A stretch of 64,000 nucleotides of DNA from Antedon bifida (lineage: Eukaryota > Echinodermata > Crinoidea > Comatulida > Antedonidae): assembly GCA_963402885.1 (NCBI GenBank), contig OY727102.1, forward strand, positions 1,178,001 through 1,242,000. Direction: 5' to 3'. Within the stretch, counting starts at the first letter, position 1. Each line of letters starts with the position of its first letter. Of the stretch, positions 22,336 to 33,300 are shown piece by piece. The notes below the pieces were generated by a model, which searched no databases, was not told the DNA's origin, and saw nothing but the letters and a program-made list of their open reading frames with translations. Made by a program: the position numbers and the translations under genes.

Positions 22336-22639
22336 AAATATTGTTTAACCAGTTCACAAACCTGATAGAACATCCTAAAGCCAATGTTATCATGTCTATA
22401 TCATCTGCCACTTTCATTATATCTGCAACACCCCTCGATGGATAAGCACTGAACGACATCGACGTCTTGTACACCTCTTGTATACATTCATCCGGACAAT
22501 CACATATTTCATTCCTCATAGATAAAAAATGTGCTGGAATAAAGTTCATTACAGTCTTTAATTATTTTAAAGAGAAAGAATTATACACCTGGTTAATGAT
22601 TGGCCTATCGGTGGGGTTTGGAACATATTATTTGTATTG

Positions 22640-22935
22640 GTTGTGAATCTGCTCCTCGACTCTGGAACACACTGCCCATCTCAATTCGCCAATGTACTAA
22701 CTTAATTTGAAAAAAATATTAAAAACTCATCTTTTTTCCAGGCTTATACATATAGTCATAGGCCTAATTCCTCTTAATTTAAATTCGCATATTTATTGTG
22801 CATTTAATCTGAGGTGATTGCATACTATAAGCATTCAAAAGCGCCTGAGCACCTTTGGTGGCGAAGTGCACTGTACAAATTTTTATTATTATTATTATTA
22901 TTATAATTATTATTATTATAATTATTATTATTAAA
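22640..22935 (+). mobile_element. 5'-truncated non-LTR retrotransposon 3' end with (TTA)n tail
   Basis: Plus-strand translation near 22650 gives SAPRLWNTLPISIR, then two stops inside a stretch that still resembles the KTHLF..AY ending of CR1/L2/Jockey-type reverse transcriptases. The 3' part GAGCACCTTTGGTGGCGAAG plus a TTATTA run (22881-22935) is typical of such 3' ends. It lies antisense in intron 7 of DEG/ENaC copy A. Confidence 0.7.
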
Positions 22936-24249
22936 TATTATTAACGGATGAATTGATACAGAATGGATAAAGATGGATGTGATCATTAGACATTCTTTTT
23001 ATAGAAAGTTGGTATACTTGATATTCATTGAAATATAATGCTCCTGATGTATAAAATACTTACTGTAACTATGGAGATAACATTCGGATATTTGCTTTGG
23101 TGAACAAAATGGGGTATTTTGTCCTGCAAAAAATGAAAAAAAAAATATAATATAACGCAACGCAATATTATATATATATAATATAAAATAATATAGTTTT
23201 TTTTAATAATTGAACTCTTTAAATGTGGATAAATCTTGAATGTTTATCCAATAATTAAATTTACACTTTTTACAAATTAAGGATATAACAATATAACTAT
23301 TGTTGTAACAGTTACTCTTTCCTTTTAAATAAGAATCACTTTTTTCCTCTCTAGTTTATCATTATCTTAAACTTAAGTGTTTTAAATAAGTGAATTAAAT
23401 AGTCCAAACCTCCTGGTAAATAATAATCTCTGCAAGAGCAATTTTGAACCATAAACTCTGATTCACATTCCATAAGACATTTATTCTGTGTGTAAGGTCC
23501 ACTTAAGTACTTAAGCGAACGAGCGCCCTCTTCAATACATTCACCATATGGGTTAGGTAGATTAACAACCTGTTGATGAGACAATTGATTAACTTATATA
23601 TACTATTAAGGAACTTCAAACGTTCGATGACTTGTTACCTTTACTAGGTCATTAGCTTAAAAGACAACTTTACTGAGCCATATCGTAAATCTCGCAATAT
23701 GTTCTGAAATAATTTGTACATCCCTAATACGTTGTCAAAATATGGTTCTCGGTGAAAGTCGTCCTTTATTTCGAATGCGGAGATACTGGACATGCTTCTC
23801 CACTCAATGAAGGTCCAGGCGATGACCGATAACACAAGGTGCTAGCTCGTGACGTGGCACTCTAATAATTATCACACATGCAGACAATTTCAAATAGGAT
23901 CGGAATTGATTTCAATTCATTATAGGAACTATTTTGCATATTATGTCATCCATCAGTCGTGTCGTCATGTTTTGTATATATTTATACTGCATGTGAAAAC
24001 GTACCTTAGATTTTCTAATTGTAATTTGTGTTTGTGTTCCCGTTGAAACGTCAATACCAGAAGATTGTAAATCTGGAATGTCGTGTTTGCTCGCAATAGA
24101 AATTCTAAATCCAATATTTTCTCTCGGTGCTGAATAGAAGTCATATTTCTCTACATTTAAAATCAATGATAACCCGTATGTCGTGCCTGAATATATAAAT
24201 AAATAAATACGTTTAAAATTAATATTATGCACACTGGTTATTGATCATT

Positions 24250-24540
24250 CCAAAAATAAGTGTGTTTTGTTTTGGCGTCTTGGATAGTAAACTGGAAAAA
24301 TGGAGTCGGAAGATAAACAGAAGAATGTTAAACTGGTACGGTCATCTAATAGGACTCACAGAAAATACACCTGTAAAATTAGCTCTACTGGATAACAAGA
24401 AAGTGAAAAGACCAGTTGAAAATATGGAAAAAAGATAAAGGATGAATTAAAAGCAGTATCAAATTAAATTGGCCCGCCAGGAATAAATGGCACATAATAG
24501 TTGAACGACCAATGTCTCCTATCTCAAAGACCATTAATCC
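24250..24540 (+). mobile_element. Reverse transcriptase C-terminal remnant (LINE)
   Basis: Plus-strand reading gives RKINRRMLNWYGHLIGL, then KKVKRP, and after a frameshift NWPARNKWHIIVERP. This follows the common non-LTR pattern R..W.GH......P...KRP.......A.DR..W. At least one frameshift and stops are present, so it is dead. It lies in intron 4 of DEG/ENaC copy A. Confidence 0.55.
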
Positions 24541-25696
24541 GAACAAAGCTTGAGCACAAGTGTCAGTACAGAAGATAATTATGTTAGAAAGAAAAAGATT
24601 TTTAACTTTTTGTTCAATTTATGCCATTTTGTATATGAAATAATAGTTATTCATTGTGATCAAAAATTGGATCGAAAAAAACATTATTTACGTGAAAGAA
24701 CTGTAATGTAAAGTAAAAAATTTAAATGGAGATAGGCAATGTTTATATTTAATAGTCATTAAATGAATATAGCTAAAATTGCATTGCATATGTTTTTTTG
24801 TTTTAATGTTGAAGCCATTCATCGTACTTTTATGGCAAAACGTTTGCACAAGTTGTCCAATTCAAGTAACATCCACAATAATGAACATTATGATATTTTA
24901 ATCTTACCGGTTCCGTTGATAAGGTTGCTAGATGGCGGTACAAATCTGTAGCATAGACCATAATTCGTTATCGTTTTCTTAAAGTCATCAGCTGTACATG
25001 GTTCCCCATTAAAATAGCATCTAGTAACACAACAAAAAGCGGTCGTAAAAAGCGATTCAAAATTGTAGCATTTATCTGTGTGTTTGTGTCGATATGTCTT
25101 CCTCTTTTAACACATAAAAATAGTAATAACATTAGGCCTATATTGGCAGAAAATACTTAGTAAAGCAAGTTACGTTGATGGCTAGTCGGATAAAAGTGAC
25201 AAACTAGGGAATTAAAAAGTGGAACTAATACTAATATTCACTTACACCCTCAGCATTGAATTGATATGATGTCCGCTTCGTTCAATAAATGTCTTGACGT
25301 CACCGCCGCCTGGGAACTCATCTTCGAACTCCAATGGCGGTCCGCGACTTTCTTTTATGAAACTGACTGACGGAAACAGTGTTTTAAGATACAGTAGCCC
25401 ATAATTTTAATAGCTAAGAAGACCTCCAAAGTCCGTCATTACTGACGGTGATCTAAAAAAGAATATAATCAAAATCAAGGTTTAGAGACGAGAAAGGGAG
25501 TCGATGGATAGCGACAGAAAGAGTTCATGAGGTAGCAACGAAGGGAGTCGAGAGGTTCCAATGGTAACAAAAGGAGGAATGCAACGTTTAAATTATTATT
25601 GATCAAAGAGAGCCTTTGTTTCTCCGTTGTTGTGTGCAATTAAGAAAAAAAATTTAAAGGTACGGATTCAAAATTTTTGAATTATACAGCTCACTA

Positions 25697-25732
25697 TGTC
25701 GGTCAGTTGGTCGGTCGGTTGGTTGGTCGGTA
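25697..25732. repeat. Short GGTC/GGTT microsatellite
   Basis: Runs of GTCGGTCAGTTGGTCGGTCG type. It lies in intron 2 of DEG/ENaC copy A. Confidence 0.7.
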
Positions 25733-26333
25733 AACACTAACTTGAGCACGCGACTGCAGCGATGTATATATCCTTTTAGTAATGTAATTCCCTATTAGAA
25801 CAAGAAACAAACTTATCCCATTCACACGTATACGATCTCTAGCATTTAACAAATTGTTACCTTGGTACGAACGTTTGAAAGAAGTGTTTTCTTGTTACAT
25901 CGATATAAAAAAAAGTCGGTAATCTTCACAGGCATGTAATATAACATCAATGTAACACCGCGTGCTATATCTATTGGAGCTTGCTTCCCACGAGGGCGCA
26001 GCGCAACACGAAGACTTGCATGAAGCACAAGCATGTTAAATCACATGTACCTACATTTACATTGTTGTAACATGCAAAACTCTTTCACACGTTACGTTAA
26101 GTTACGTCCTAGTTCACATGGTACGAATTTAATTGTAATAGTAATAATGACAATTATGATAATACCTTAACATGTTTGAGTTGCAAATGACCACATTTGG
26201 AAACTCCTGTGGTCCTCTATACTTCTGCTGAAATTTGGTGTTTGTTTCAAACTCCAAGAACGTATTAACAGACGAATACACTTGATATGACAGAGTTACA
26301 AATGAAACACACAACACCACCGTCCACAAAAGC

Positions 26334-28863
26334 CTGTGGAAACACATAATAAACACACAATTGTAAAAAAACTTAAATAATGGACGTTTTAAAACATTTT
26401 TTAATTTTAAAAAGTAGAAAACAAAAAAATAAAAAGAATTTCATTAAAAACCAGTTCAAGTTCAACTATAACATTTCCAAAAAAAAATGGCCTAAGCAGT
26501 TTTGTGAATGTTATTAGAAATGTCAATGGAAAAATTGACAACGAAGACACTTTCTGCAAATGGTCCTGTTGGAATGGTACCTCTCTCACCCCCCTCTCCT
26601 CCCTTTTCTCTCAATGTTTAGTATAGTAATGGACGATTGCGATTATCCAACATTTTAAAAAACATTTTATATTTGAATTTATAATTTAAATTTGATAAAT
26701 GTGTTTTTATTTTGTTTCGACTGGGGAAATCGAAATCGAACATTGTATGGCCTCACCAAATTAAGAATACGCATGCGCACAAACCAAAGCTTTAAATTCG
26801 TATGAATGGCTTCACTGTAGCGAGAAGATGTACGGGTGGTATATGAATAATGTGCTGCGTAATAAAGTTTAATTAGTGTAAAATGAACTGGAGATCAATA
26901 CGGATGAGTATAATAGGAGCCACGCCATTGATTTACTGTACTCAACAATTTAAATATAAATAAGTAAATGTTAGCTTTGTTTGTTCAGTTTTGACGTTTT
27001 CTCAAACTAATACAAAATAAATGAAAATAAGTATTTATGAGATGAGTGAAGAGTTGATTTATTAGAAAAACAAAAATCGAGAACTTGTCACGTGCAAACC
27101 CCTGAAAAAAAGACACACACAAACAAATGAAGCAATGATGACAAAACAAATAAATGCAGCTTGCAAGTGCAATAATTAATAAGCTGGAGAATGTTTTCTT
27201 TTTGCTAATTTTTTTTACCTAATTGCAAGGAGTAAAGAGATGTATATTGTTGGTGCTTTACCAATTTCATTACATAATTTTGGCCAAAACAGAAGAGAAA
27301 AATAAAAGGCGGCAAAAAAAAATAATGGTAGTTAAAGATGAAGTTACATTTGATGAAGACTGCGTATTATAATCATGGTAGGATTTCGACATAGGCATAG
27401 ATGAATAAGCAACAAGGTGTGGCCAAACTATCTACTGTATATGTTTGAATCTCTGTCTACACTATCAAACTAGTTTTAACAACAAGAAATGTGATGTGGC
27501 CAAATATCGTAGTGACATGCACAAATATGGTAGTGATATGACATCATCATGTCCATTTTTTTGTCGCATAAAGTTTGATAGTGTAGACAAAGCTGAAGAT
27601 ATTTCTTTAATAACTACGGTACAGATTTCGATTTTGTAAATTATATCGTCGTAGCAAATTAAAATTCAATTTGCGGTCACTACAAGAATGACACATTGCG
27701 CTTTCTATCAATCATAAACTCAATTAATGCAACTGGTGGAGAGGCTATTGATTTCTTCTTTATTCTTGTACACGGATATTGAATTCATTACTGTTTGTGA
27801 TATAAACACTTACCGCAAGTTTTCCATTTTCTTTCTAATGTTTTAATGACGGACTGTAAACTGGATATTTTACATAATGATTTATGAAGCAAAAGACTGT
27901 TTCAAAGAAAGGTTTTTATTGGCCGAGTTGACTTTAGACTGACTTTATTTGGGGCCGAGTTGACTTTAGGCCGAGACGGTTTAGGGGGCCACTTGAATCG
28001 AATTCATGTCAACGATACGGTATATAATTATAATAAAAATGAACTTAGAAATACAGATGAGTGTATCTCATAAAAGAAAAAAATTAACTTAGGTCCGAGA
28101 TATTGGAATAAAGTGAATAATAAAGGAAATTAACCGAGATTGCAACAACTCTTTCAGATATTCCTACTGATTTCACTCTCTTTCGATCTTAGAATCTTGC
28201 CAAACTCCATACACATCTTTACGGGTCACAGCATTATGTAAATTCTTTTATGGTAGTCTTTCCTATGTAAACAATGTGTAAGATTTATTTTGCTTATGTT
28301 ATTGTATAATTGTAGTTTTTGCTGGTCTACATTGTATCTTGGTGGTTTGACGCTTGTATCAGGTATCACCAATTTATCATTAAACCGTTGAATCACGTTA
28401 AATCAACATTATTTACGCGAATTCCGATGCATATGTACATAAAATAATTACATATAACTTATGCTGCGAAATAGAATAGAAACAAAAATGTAGACAAAAA
28501 TGAACGAATTCTTCAATCCATGCAGAATAAAAGAGCAACAGCGCTTCACTCAATTAACAAAAAATAAAGAGGATAAAGGAATATAATTTAACAATTTATT
28601 GTAAAAAAAATACATAACGGATAATATTTGTGCAAATAAAATAATAGGCGTTCTTGTCCATTTGTTGGTTTAACTATTATAATCTTTCCACTAAGGATAG
28701 AATACCAGTAGGGCCTATTATTATTATTCTATTTTTATTACCATTTCTAGCTTCTTTTCTTAAAATATCGTTGTATATTCTTAGTTATAATACATTGCCA
28801 CAGTATATCAGAAAAAATTTAAGAAAAAAAGTACAAATTAAAGTAAAGAATTTACAAAAATAC
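26334..28863. other. Intron 1 of DEG/ENaC copy A
   Basis: 2.5 kb without a recognisable exon. It contains the MITE at 27449-27594 and a short duplicated phrase GGCCGAGTTGACTTTAG near 27922 and 27954. Small ORFs here have no recognisable motif. Confidence 0.5.
27449..27594. mobile_element. MITE, GCTCTGTCTACAC family
   Basis: Ends ATCTCTGTCTACACTATCAA and GATAGTGTAGACAAAGCT; core GTAGTGATATGACATCATCA. In intron 1 of DEG/ENaC copy A. Confidence 0.75.
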
Positions 28864-28997
28864 CTTCGTGTCCACCTGTTACCGGTAGTGATGTTTCTTA
28901 TTCCGTGAATAGATGTATTTTCTCCGAATATTTGCAATCGGTCATTTGTCGGCAAAATCTCGTCTTGTTCAATCTCGATTTCAGGTTTAACCTTCAT

Positions 28998-30304
28998 GAT
29001 TGTCGTATGCCTTAAGATGAGACCGTGGTAGACTTGGTTGTTGAACCGTACGTGTAACTTGAATCCTTGCGAATGATGACAAAACCAAGGTTTACTAGGC
29101 TATCTACTAATTTAACAGTTCAGTTCACCCAAATATCGTACACTAATCTAATATCAAACACTGTCGGTAATATCTAAATTACACTGTAACGTCGGGTGAT
29201 TGTTATCCGGGTGTTTAATGAGACAATTAATCCAAGTATTGCTTGTGATTGTCTAACGTCAACGTAAATGTCAACGTAAATATAAATGAATCATGCGCAG
29301 AATCAGTAAGTTCAACTTACTTCTGCGTAGTCGTCACGTGACCACCAGTGGCTTACAGAGATAAGTATCACTTTGATGACGTATTGCACTTCATCCTCAT
29401 TAATTTAACAAGTCTGTATCAATAGGTGGCAGCATTTACATACCGATCCTGGTAAGCCTACGTAATAAGTTATTAAACCTTTCTGTCTTGGTTGTATTCA
29501 CATATTTGGTTTTCATAAACAAAAGGTCAGCTACGTTTTCTTCTAATATGATCGAAATACAAAAAGACAATATCGATTCAATGTAACCACCGAGAAATTC
29601 TAACTATTTCCAGAAGACATTGCTTCTGGCTTGTCAAATTGCCGTGTGTTGGCTACATACATTGTGTAAGTTAGTTATGTACATTTCTACAAGCTACACA
29701 AACAATAATAAACTATATATGAGCAGTTTACCCCTAGCCATGGTAATACAACAGCAGCTTGTATTACAGCACGAACTATTCCATAGACTCGATAAAATGC
29801 AGTGGAGGCATTCTTATATAGCAGCCTCATGCATACAAGAGCATATGCGAAAATTCTAAATACACAGGTGTTTCTAAGTTTGCGAATTTAGGAAGTTTTC
29901 TGAGAGACGAAAATAAAAAAGAAACATTTGAGAATGCAAATGAATCTTGATTTCCTAAGAAGAAATAATTAATTTCTGCAGATTTTGTTAAATTTGAAAC
30001 TGCCATTAATAATCATTAGACATTATTATACCAAGCTGCATCAAATTCCAACTGAATGCCTATATGGAATTGAATACATTTTTATACACGTAAAAATAAA
30101 CATATTTCTGTGTGTGGATATGTGCCACTTTTAGCCTAGACTATTTGGTCTACCTTGAAATGCAACACACTTTTGCGCGTGGAAAAATTAAATTTAACTG
30201 AGAACTTAAGCGTACTATTTTACAGTAGTCCGGAACATACAGTAGTCCCTCCCTCCCAATTCCACCTCACCCTCCCCCATTACTTTCTATTTATTATTTT
30301 ATAT
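28998..30304. other. Intergenic region between the two DEG/ENaC genes
   Basis: 1.3 kb holding the upstream region of copy A and the 3' UTR of copy B. A short stretch at 29413-29455 resembles a stretch upstream of copy B (see separate entry). ORFs at 29620-29859 and 30155-30361 have no recognisable motif; the second overlaps the copy B last exon on the opposite strand. Confidence 0.5.
29413..29455. promoter_or_regulatory. Upstream element shared by the two DEG/ENaC paralogues
   Basis: TCTGTATCAATAGGTGGCAG, then CATTTACATACCGATCCTGG, matches 39680-39756 upstream of copy B, which has TCTGTGTCGATAGGGGGCAG and, after an insertion, ACATACCGATACCGG. The GGNGGCAG core resembles a CTCF site. It lies about 430 bases upstream of the copy A ATG. 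Function is inference. Confidence 0.35.
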
Positions 30305-33300
30305 TTAATTAGTTGCATCAACGTCCACTGTTGGGTCCTTTCTTTTGTAACCCTGAATTAACCAGAAATCAATCGTCTCAAATATTGCCACGATACTTGC
30401 TCCGAAGAACAACCCAAGAGCACCACCGAAATCACCTAAAGAAAAAATATTACTAGATTTTAGCTTTATTCATCAAGAAGCATGTTTTTTTTTTCATTTC
30501 ATTTCATTTTACATTTATTCAATTAATGAAAACTTAAACAATGTAAACAATATAAACAAATAATGATTTCATTAATTTGGATCAGACTTAGAGGCCATTA
30601 AGGCCTGTCTCAGAAAGACCCAACAAAACATAAATACAAAATAAATACAAAATAAAAATGTGTACAAATTAGGTAAAAGTGGCATAATAATAATAATATA
30701 TTTATGAATGATAATTTTCCAAATAATTAAACTTAATTTGATGTCTGTTTTTTTAGATTCTCTTTTAAGTTATTCCATAATTTAGGTCCATGAACTGTTT
30801 AATAAAAAATTGGCTTTTGCTAAGTTTTACAAAAGGAACATAAAGTAAATTTGAGTTCTTAAGATAACAATCTTGTTTTCATTTGGAAAATGGCCTACAT
30901 TAATGAAGATTGTAAACACAAATAAAAAGTCGTCTATAGCAAATTCCTTTGTGGAAAAAAATGAATACTTTTCCGCTTATATTTAATGTGGTAAGTATAG
31001 TTTGGCTGCACTCGCTCTCGAACTTATTTCGAAGAATATTATGTTTTTCATTCACTCCACTCCGAAATTGTTGGTGCCGTTATTGTTGTAAGTGGTGAGG
31101 ACAACAAAATGCTCACACAAGTACTTGTTATACTCTGAAGGAGACTACTTGTTAATATTTTTGAATAATAAAGAAATATGTTATTGTACGGTATTCCTTA
31201 TAATGGTGTAAATAAAACAAATCTCAGTAAAACTCAATTGCGATCAAATGAATAATGAGTTTAATTGCTCATGGTACAGTAAAAAATCAATTAATTTAGA
31301 AAATTGGTGATGAGTAAAGTAGATAAACTTATCTAAAAATCTAAAATCTAAAAATTACTGTAAAGTCAGATCTTCTCCTGCTGTATTCTGGAGCGCAAGA
31401 AAATAAACATTTCAAAACCAACACCGTTGTCATGACTCCACAGTGGGTAAGTCACACTTAACTCTCGACCCATTTAACATAAAACAATGAAGCATGCAAG
31501 GAGCAAGGAAGTATAGGTCGACATCAACTACATTAAGTAAGAGTACAACAAACCGACAAGTATCTAAACACAATTGAATGGTTATGAAAATAGAGATGAT
31601 AAGACATGAAGAAATCAGTCGCTTCTTAAGCTCTGTCTACTTTCAAACTTTATGTGACAAAAAAAGTGGGATGTAATGAAATATGGTAGTGATATGACCA
31701 AATATGGTAGTGATATTACATCATAATATCCATACAGTATTATGGGCACATCACATTTTTTTTCTCACATAAAGTTTGATAGTGTAGACAGAGCTATAGT
31801 CAAGCTGCACTATTTTTATTACAGTACTTACATATGAGAGAAAATAGTTTGTATTTCGGTTGATCAATCAGTTCTTCCACTTTCAATGTTTCAAAGTAAA
31901 TATGAACTCGGGCAACATTATTTCTGAAAAATATAGAAACATTTTAATGGTAAAGTATTTTAACCTAGATTGTATATTGTTGTATGGTTGTGAACGAATG
32001 TGAGTATATTTTTGTTGAATATTCAATTGAAATATTTCCAAATATCAAAATCTTTTTTATTACCAATGAAATATTAATATCTAAACTATGATGATGAAAT
32101 ATGTTTAATACCTTTACCTGATAAATTCTGCAGTCAATTCTAATCTGTCGTTTTCTTGTATCAACACTTCCAACTTTTTGACAAACAGATCGTTTATATA
32201 TACATACTGATCTTCATAAATGACATCAAACATGTAATCATAAACCTGGTCACCCATCGTGTTGTTCCAGCCTTCAGGATCATCAACCTGAGCACCACAC
32301 TTATTCAGCTCACTTCTTAATTCTGCATCTTGGCCAAATTCCCCAATGTAATATTCAGTTATATTTTTTACTTTGAAATAAATCGACGAATTATACTCGG
32401 TTGAATATTGTGGATCGGTATATACAAAGTCTAGGTATATTTTATTGTAAATTTCCAATATAATGGTGTATTTGATACTGTATATAAAGTCGTAGAGGTA
32501 CTCAAACAACGATGAGCAACCCCACAGGTCATTGTGGCCGACTTGGTATTCTGGTTTTACTGTATTCATGGCATCTCTTGTAGTATTTAGAAAGTAAAAG
32601 TACAAATAATGCAGATCTTTCTCGTATACGTCATATGAGGTAAGTAGACTGAAATAAGTAAACAAAATGATTATTAAATCTTATCTCTGATTCGTTCAAA
32701 TATGATTTGTTATCTGGTCATTGACGAAGAGGTTCTTGAGTGTTGAGAGTTTTTGGATTTTCCAGCATTTTTCGCTAAGCCTTCGTTTTGAAATATTTTA
32801 GTTATTTTCAGGGAAGAGTGAAATTTCACTCTTCCTCTGGTCATAAGGTTTATCCCAAATAGCGTGCGCGACGCATGTTGGGAAGGATTTGGAAGCAAAC
32901 GTCACGACGCGTACGTACGTGATGTGTTGTTTGTACATACGCGTCGTGACGTTTGCTCCCAAACCCTTCCCATTATGCATTGTACAATGACCTTTTTTTG
33001 CGAAATCAAACTATTTGCGATAAACTTTATCGACAATGTCTCTGTCTCACTATACCGTAACACCTTCGAGCGGGATCGTGCAGGATAGATCCATGCACAT
33101 CCAGGCGCCTATTTCATTGATTCCTTCAATTGAACTAATTCACAAACCTGATATAGTATCCTAACGCATTTGCCATCATTTCGAAATCTTCTGAAACATG
33201 CATTATATCTGCTACACCACTCGATGGATAAGCACTGAACGACATCGATGTCTTGTACACCTCTTGTATACATTCCTCCGGACAATCACATATTTCATTC

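Larger units (their letters stand above)
19203..28997 (-). pseudogene. DEG/ENaC channel, copy A (11 exons, in-frame stop in exon 3)
   Basis: Same family and structure as copy B: a two-transmembrane cation channel subunit of the DEG/ENaC/ASIC superfamily. Exons in order: 28864-28997, 26166-26333, 25246-25452, 24908-25020, 24005-24186, 23410-23569, 23064-23123, 22362-22533, 20243-20803, 19954-20045, 19203-19330. All splice sites are GT-AG and phases match copy B. Read through, it would give 658 residues. The exon 3 codon at 25407-25409 is TAA (codon 116) where copy B has TAC, just after the first membrane segment. No frameshift or other stop is seen. Motifs kept: SIHGI, FPNVVICN, cysteine-rich ectodomain, GLFFGAS filter. 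Exon 3 is 69 codons long with phase 2 at both ends, so skipping it would keep the frame. It may be a young pseudogene, an exon-skipped gene, a null allele or a sequence error. Confidence 0.75.

Noticed and set aside
20921..22348. 475-codon plus-strand ORF with ILITDI repeats, and minus-strand ORFs with MISVIN repeats
   Set aside because: They are produced by the 18-bp minisatellite, which has no stop in several frames. There is no non-repeat coding context, and the place is an intron of the DEG/ENaC gene.
25970..26125. Possible further copy of the GCGTGGTTCCCACTAG element (GCTTCCCACGAGGGCGCAGC and TTACGTCCTAGTTCACATGG)
   Set aside because: Only short matches at either end and no shared interior; too weak to list as a copy.
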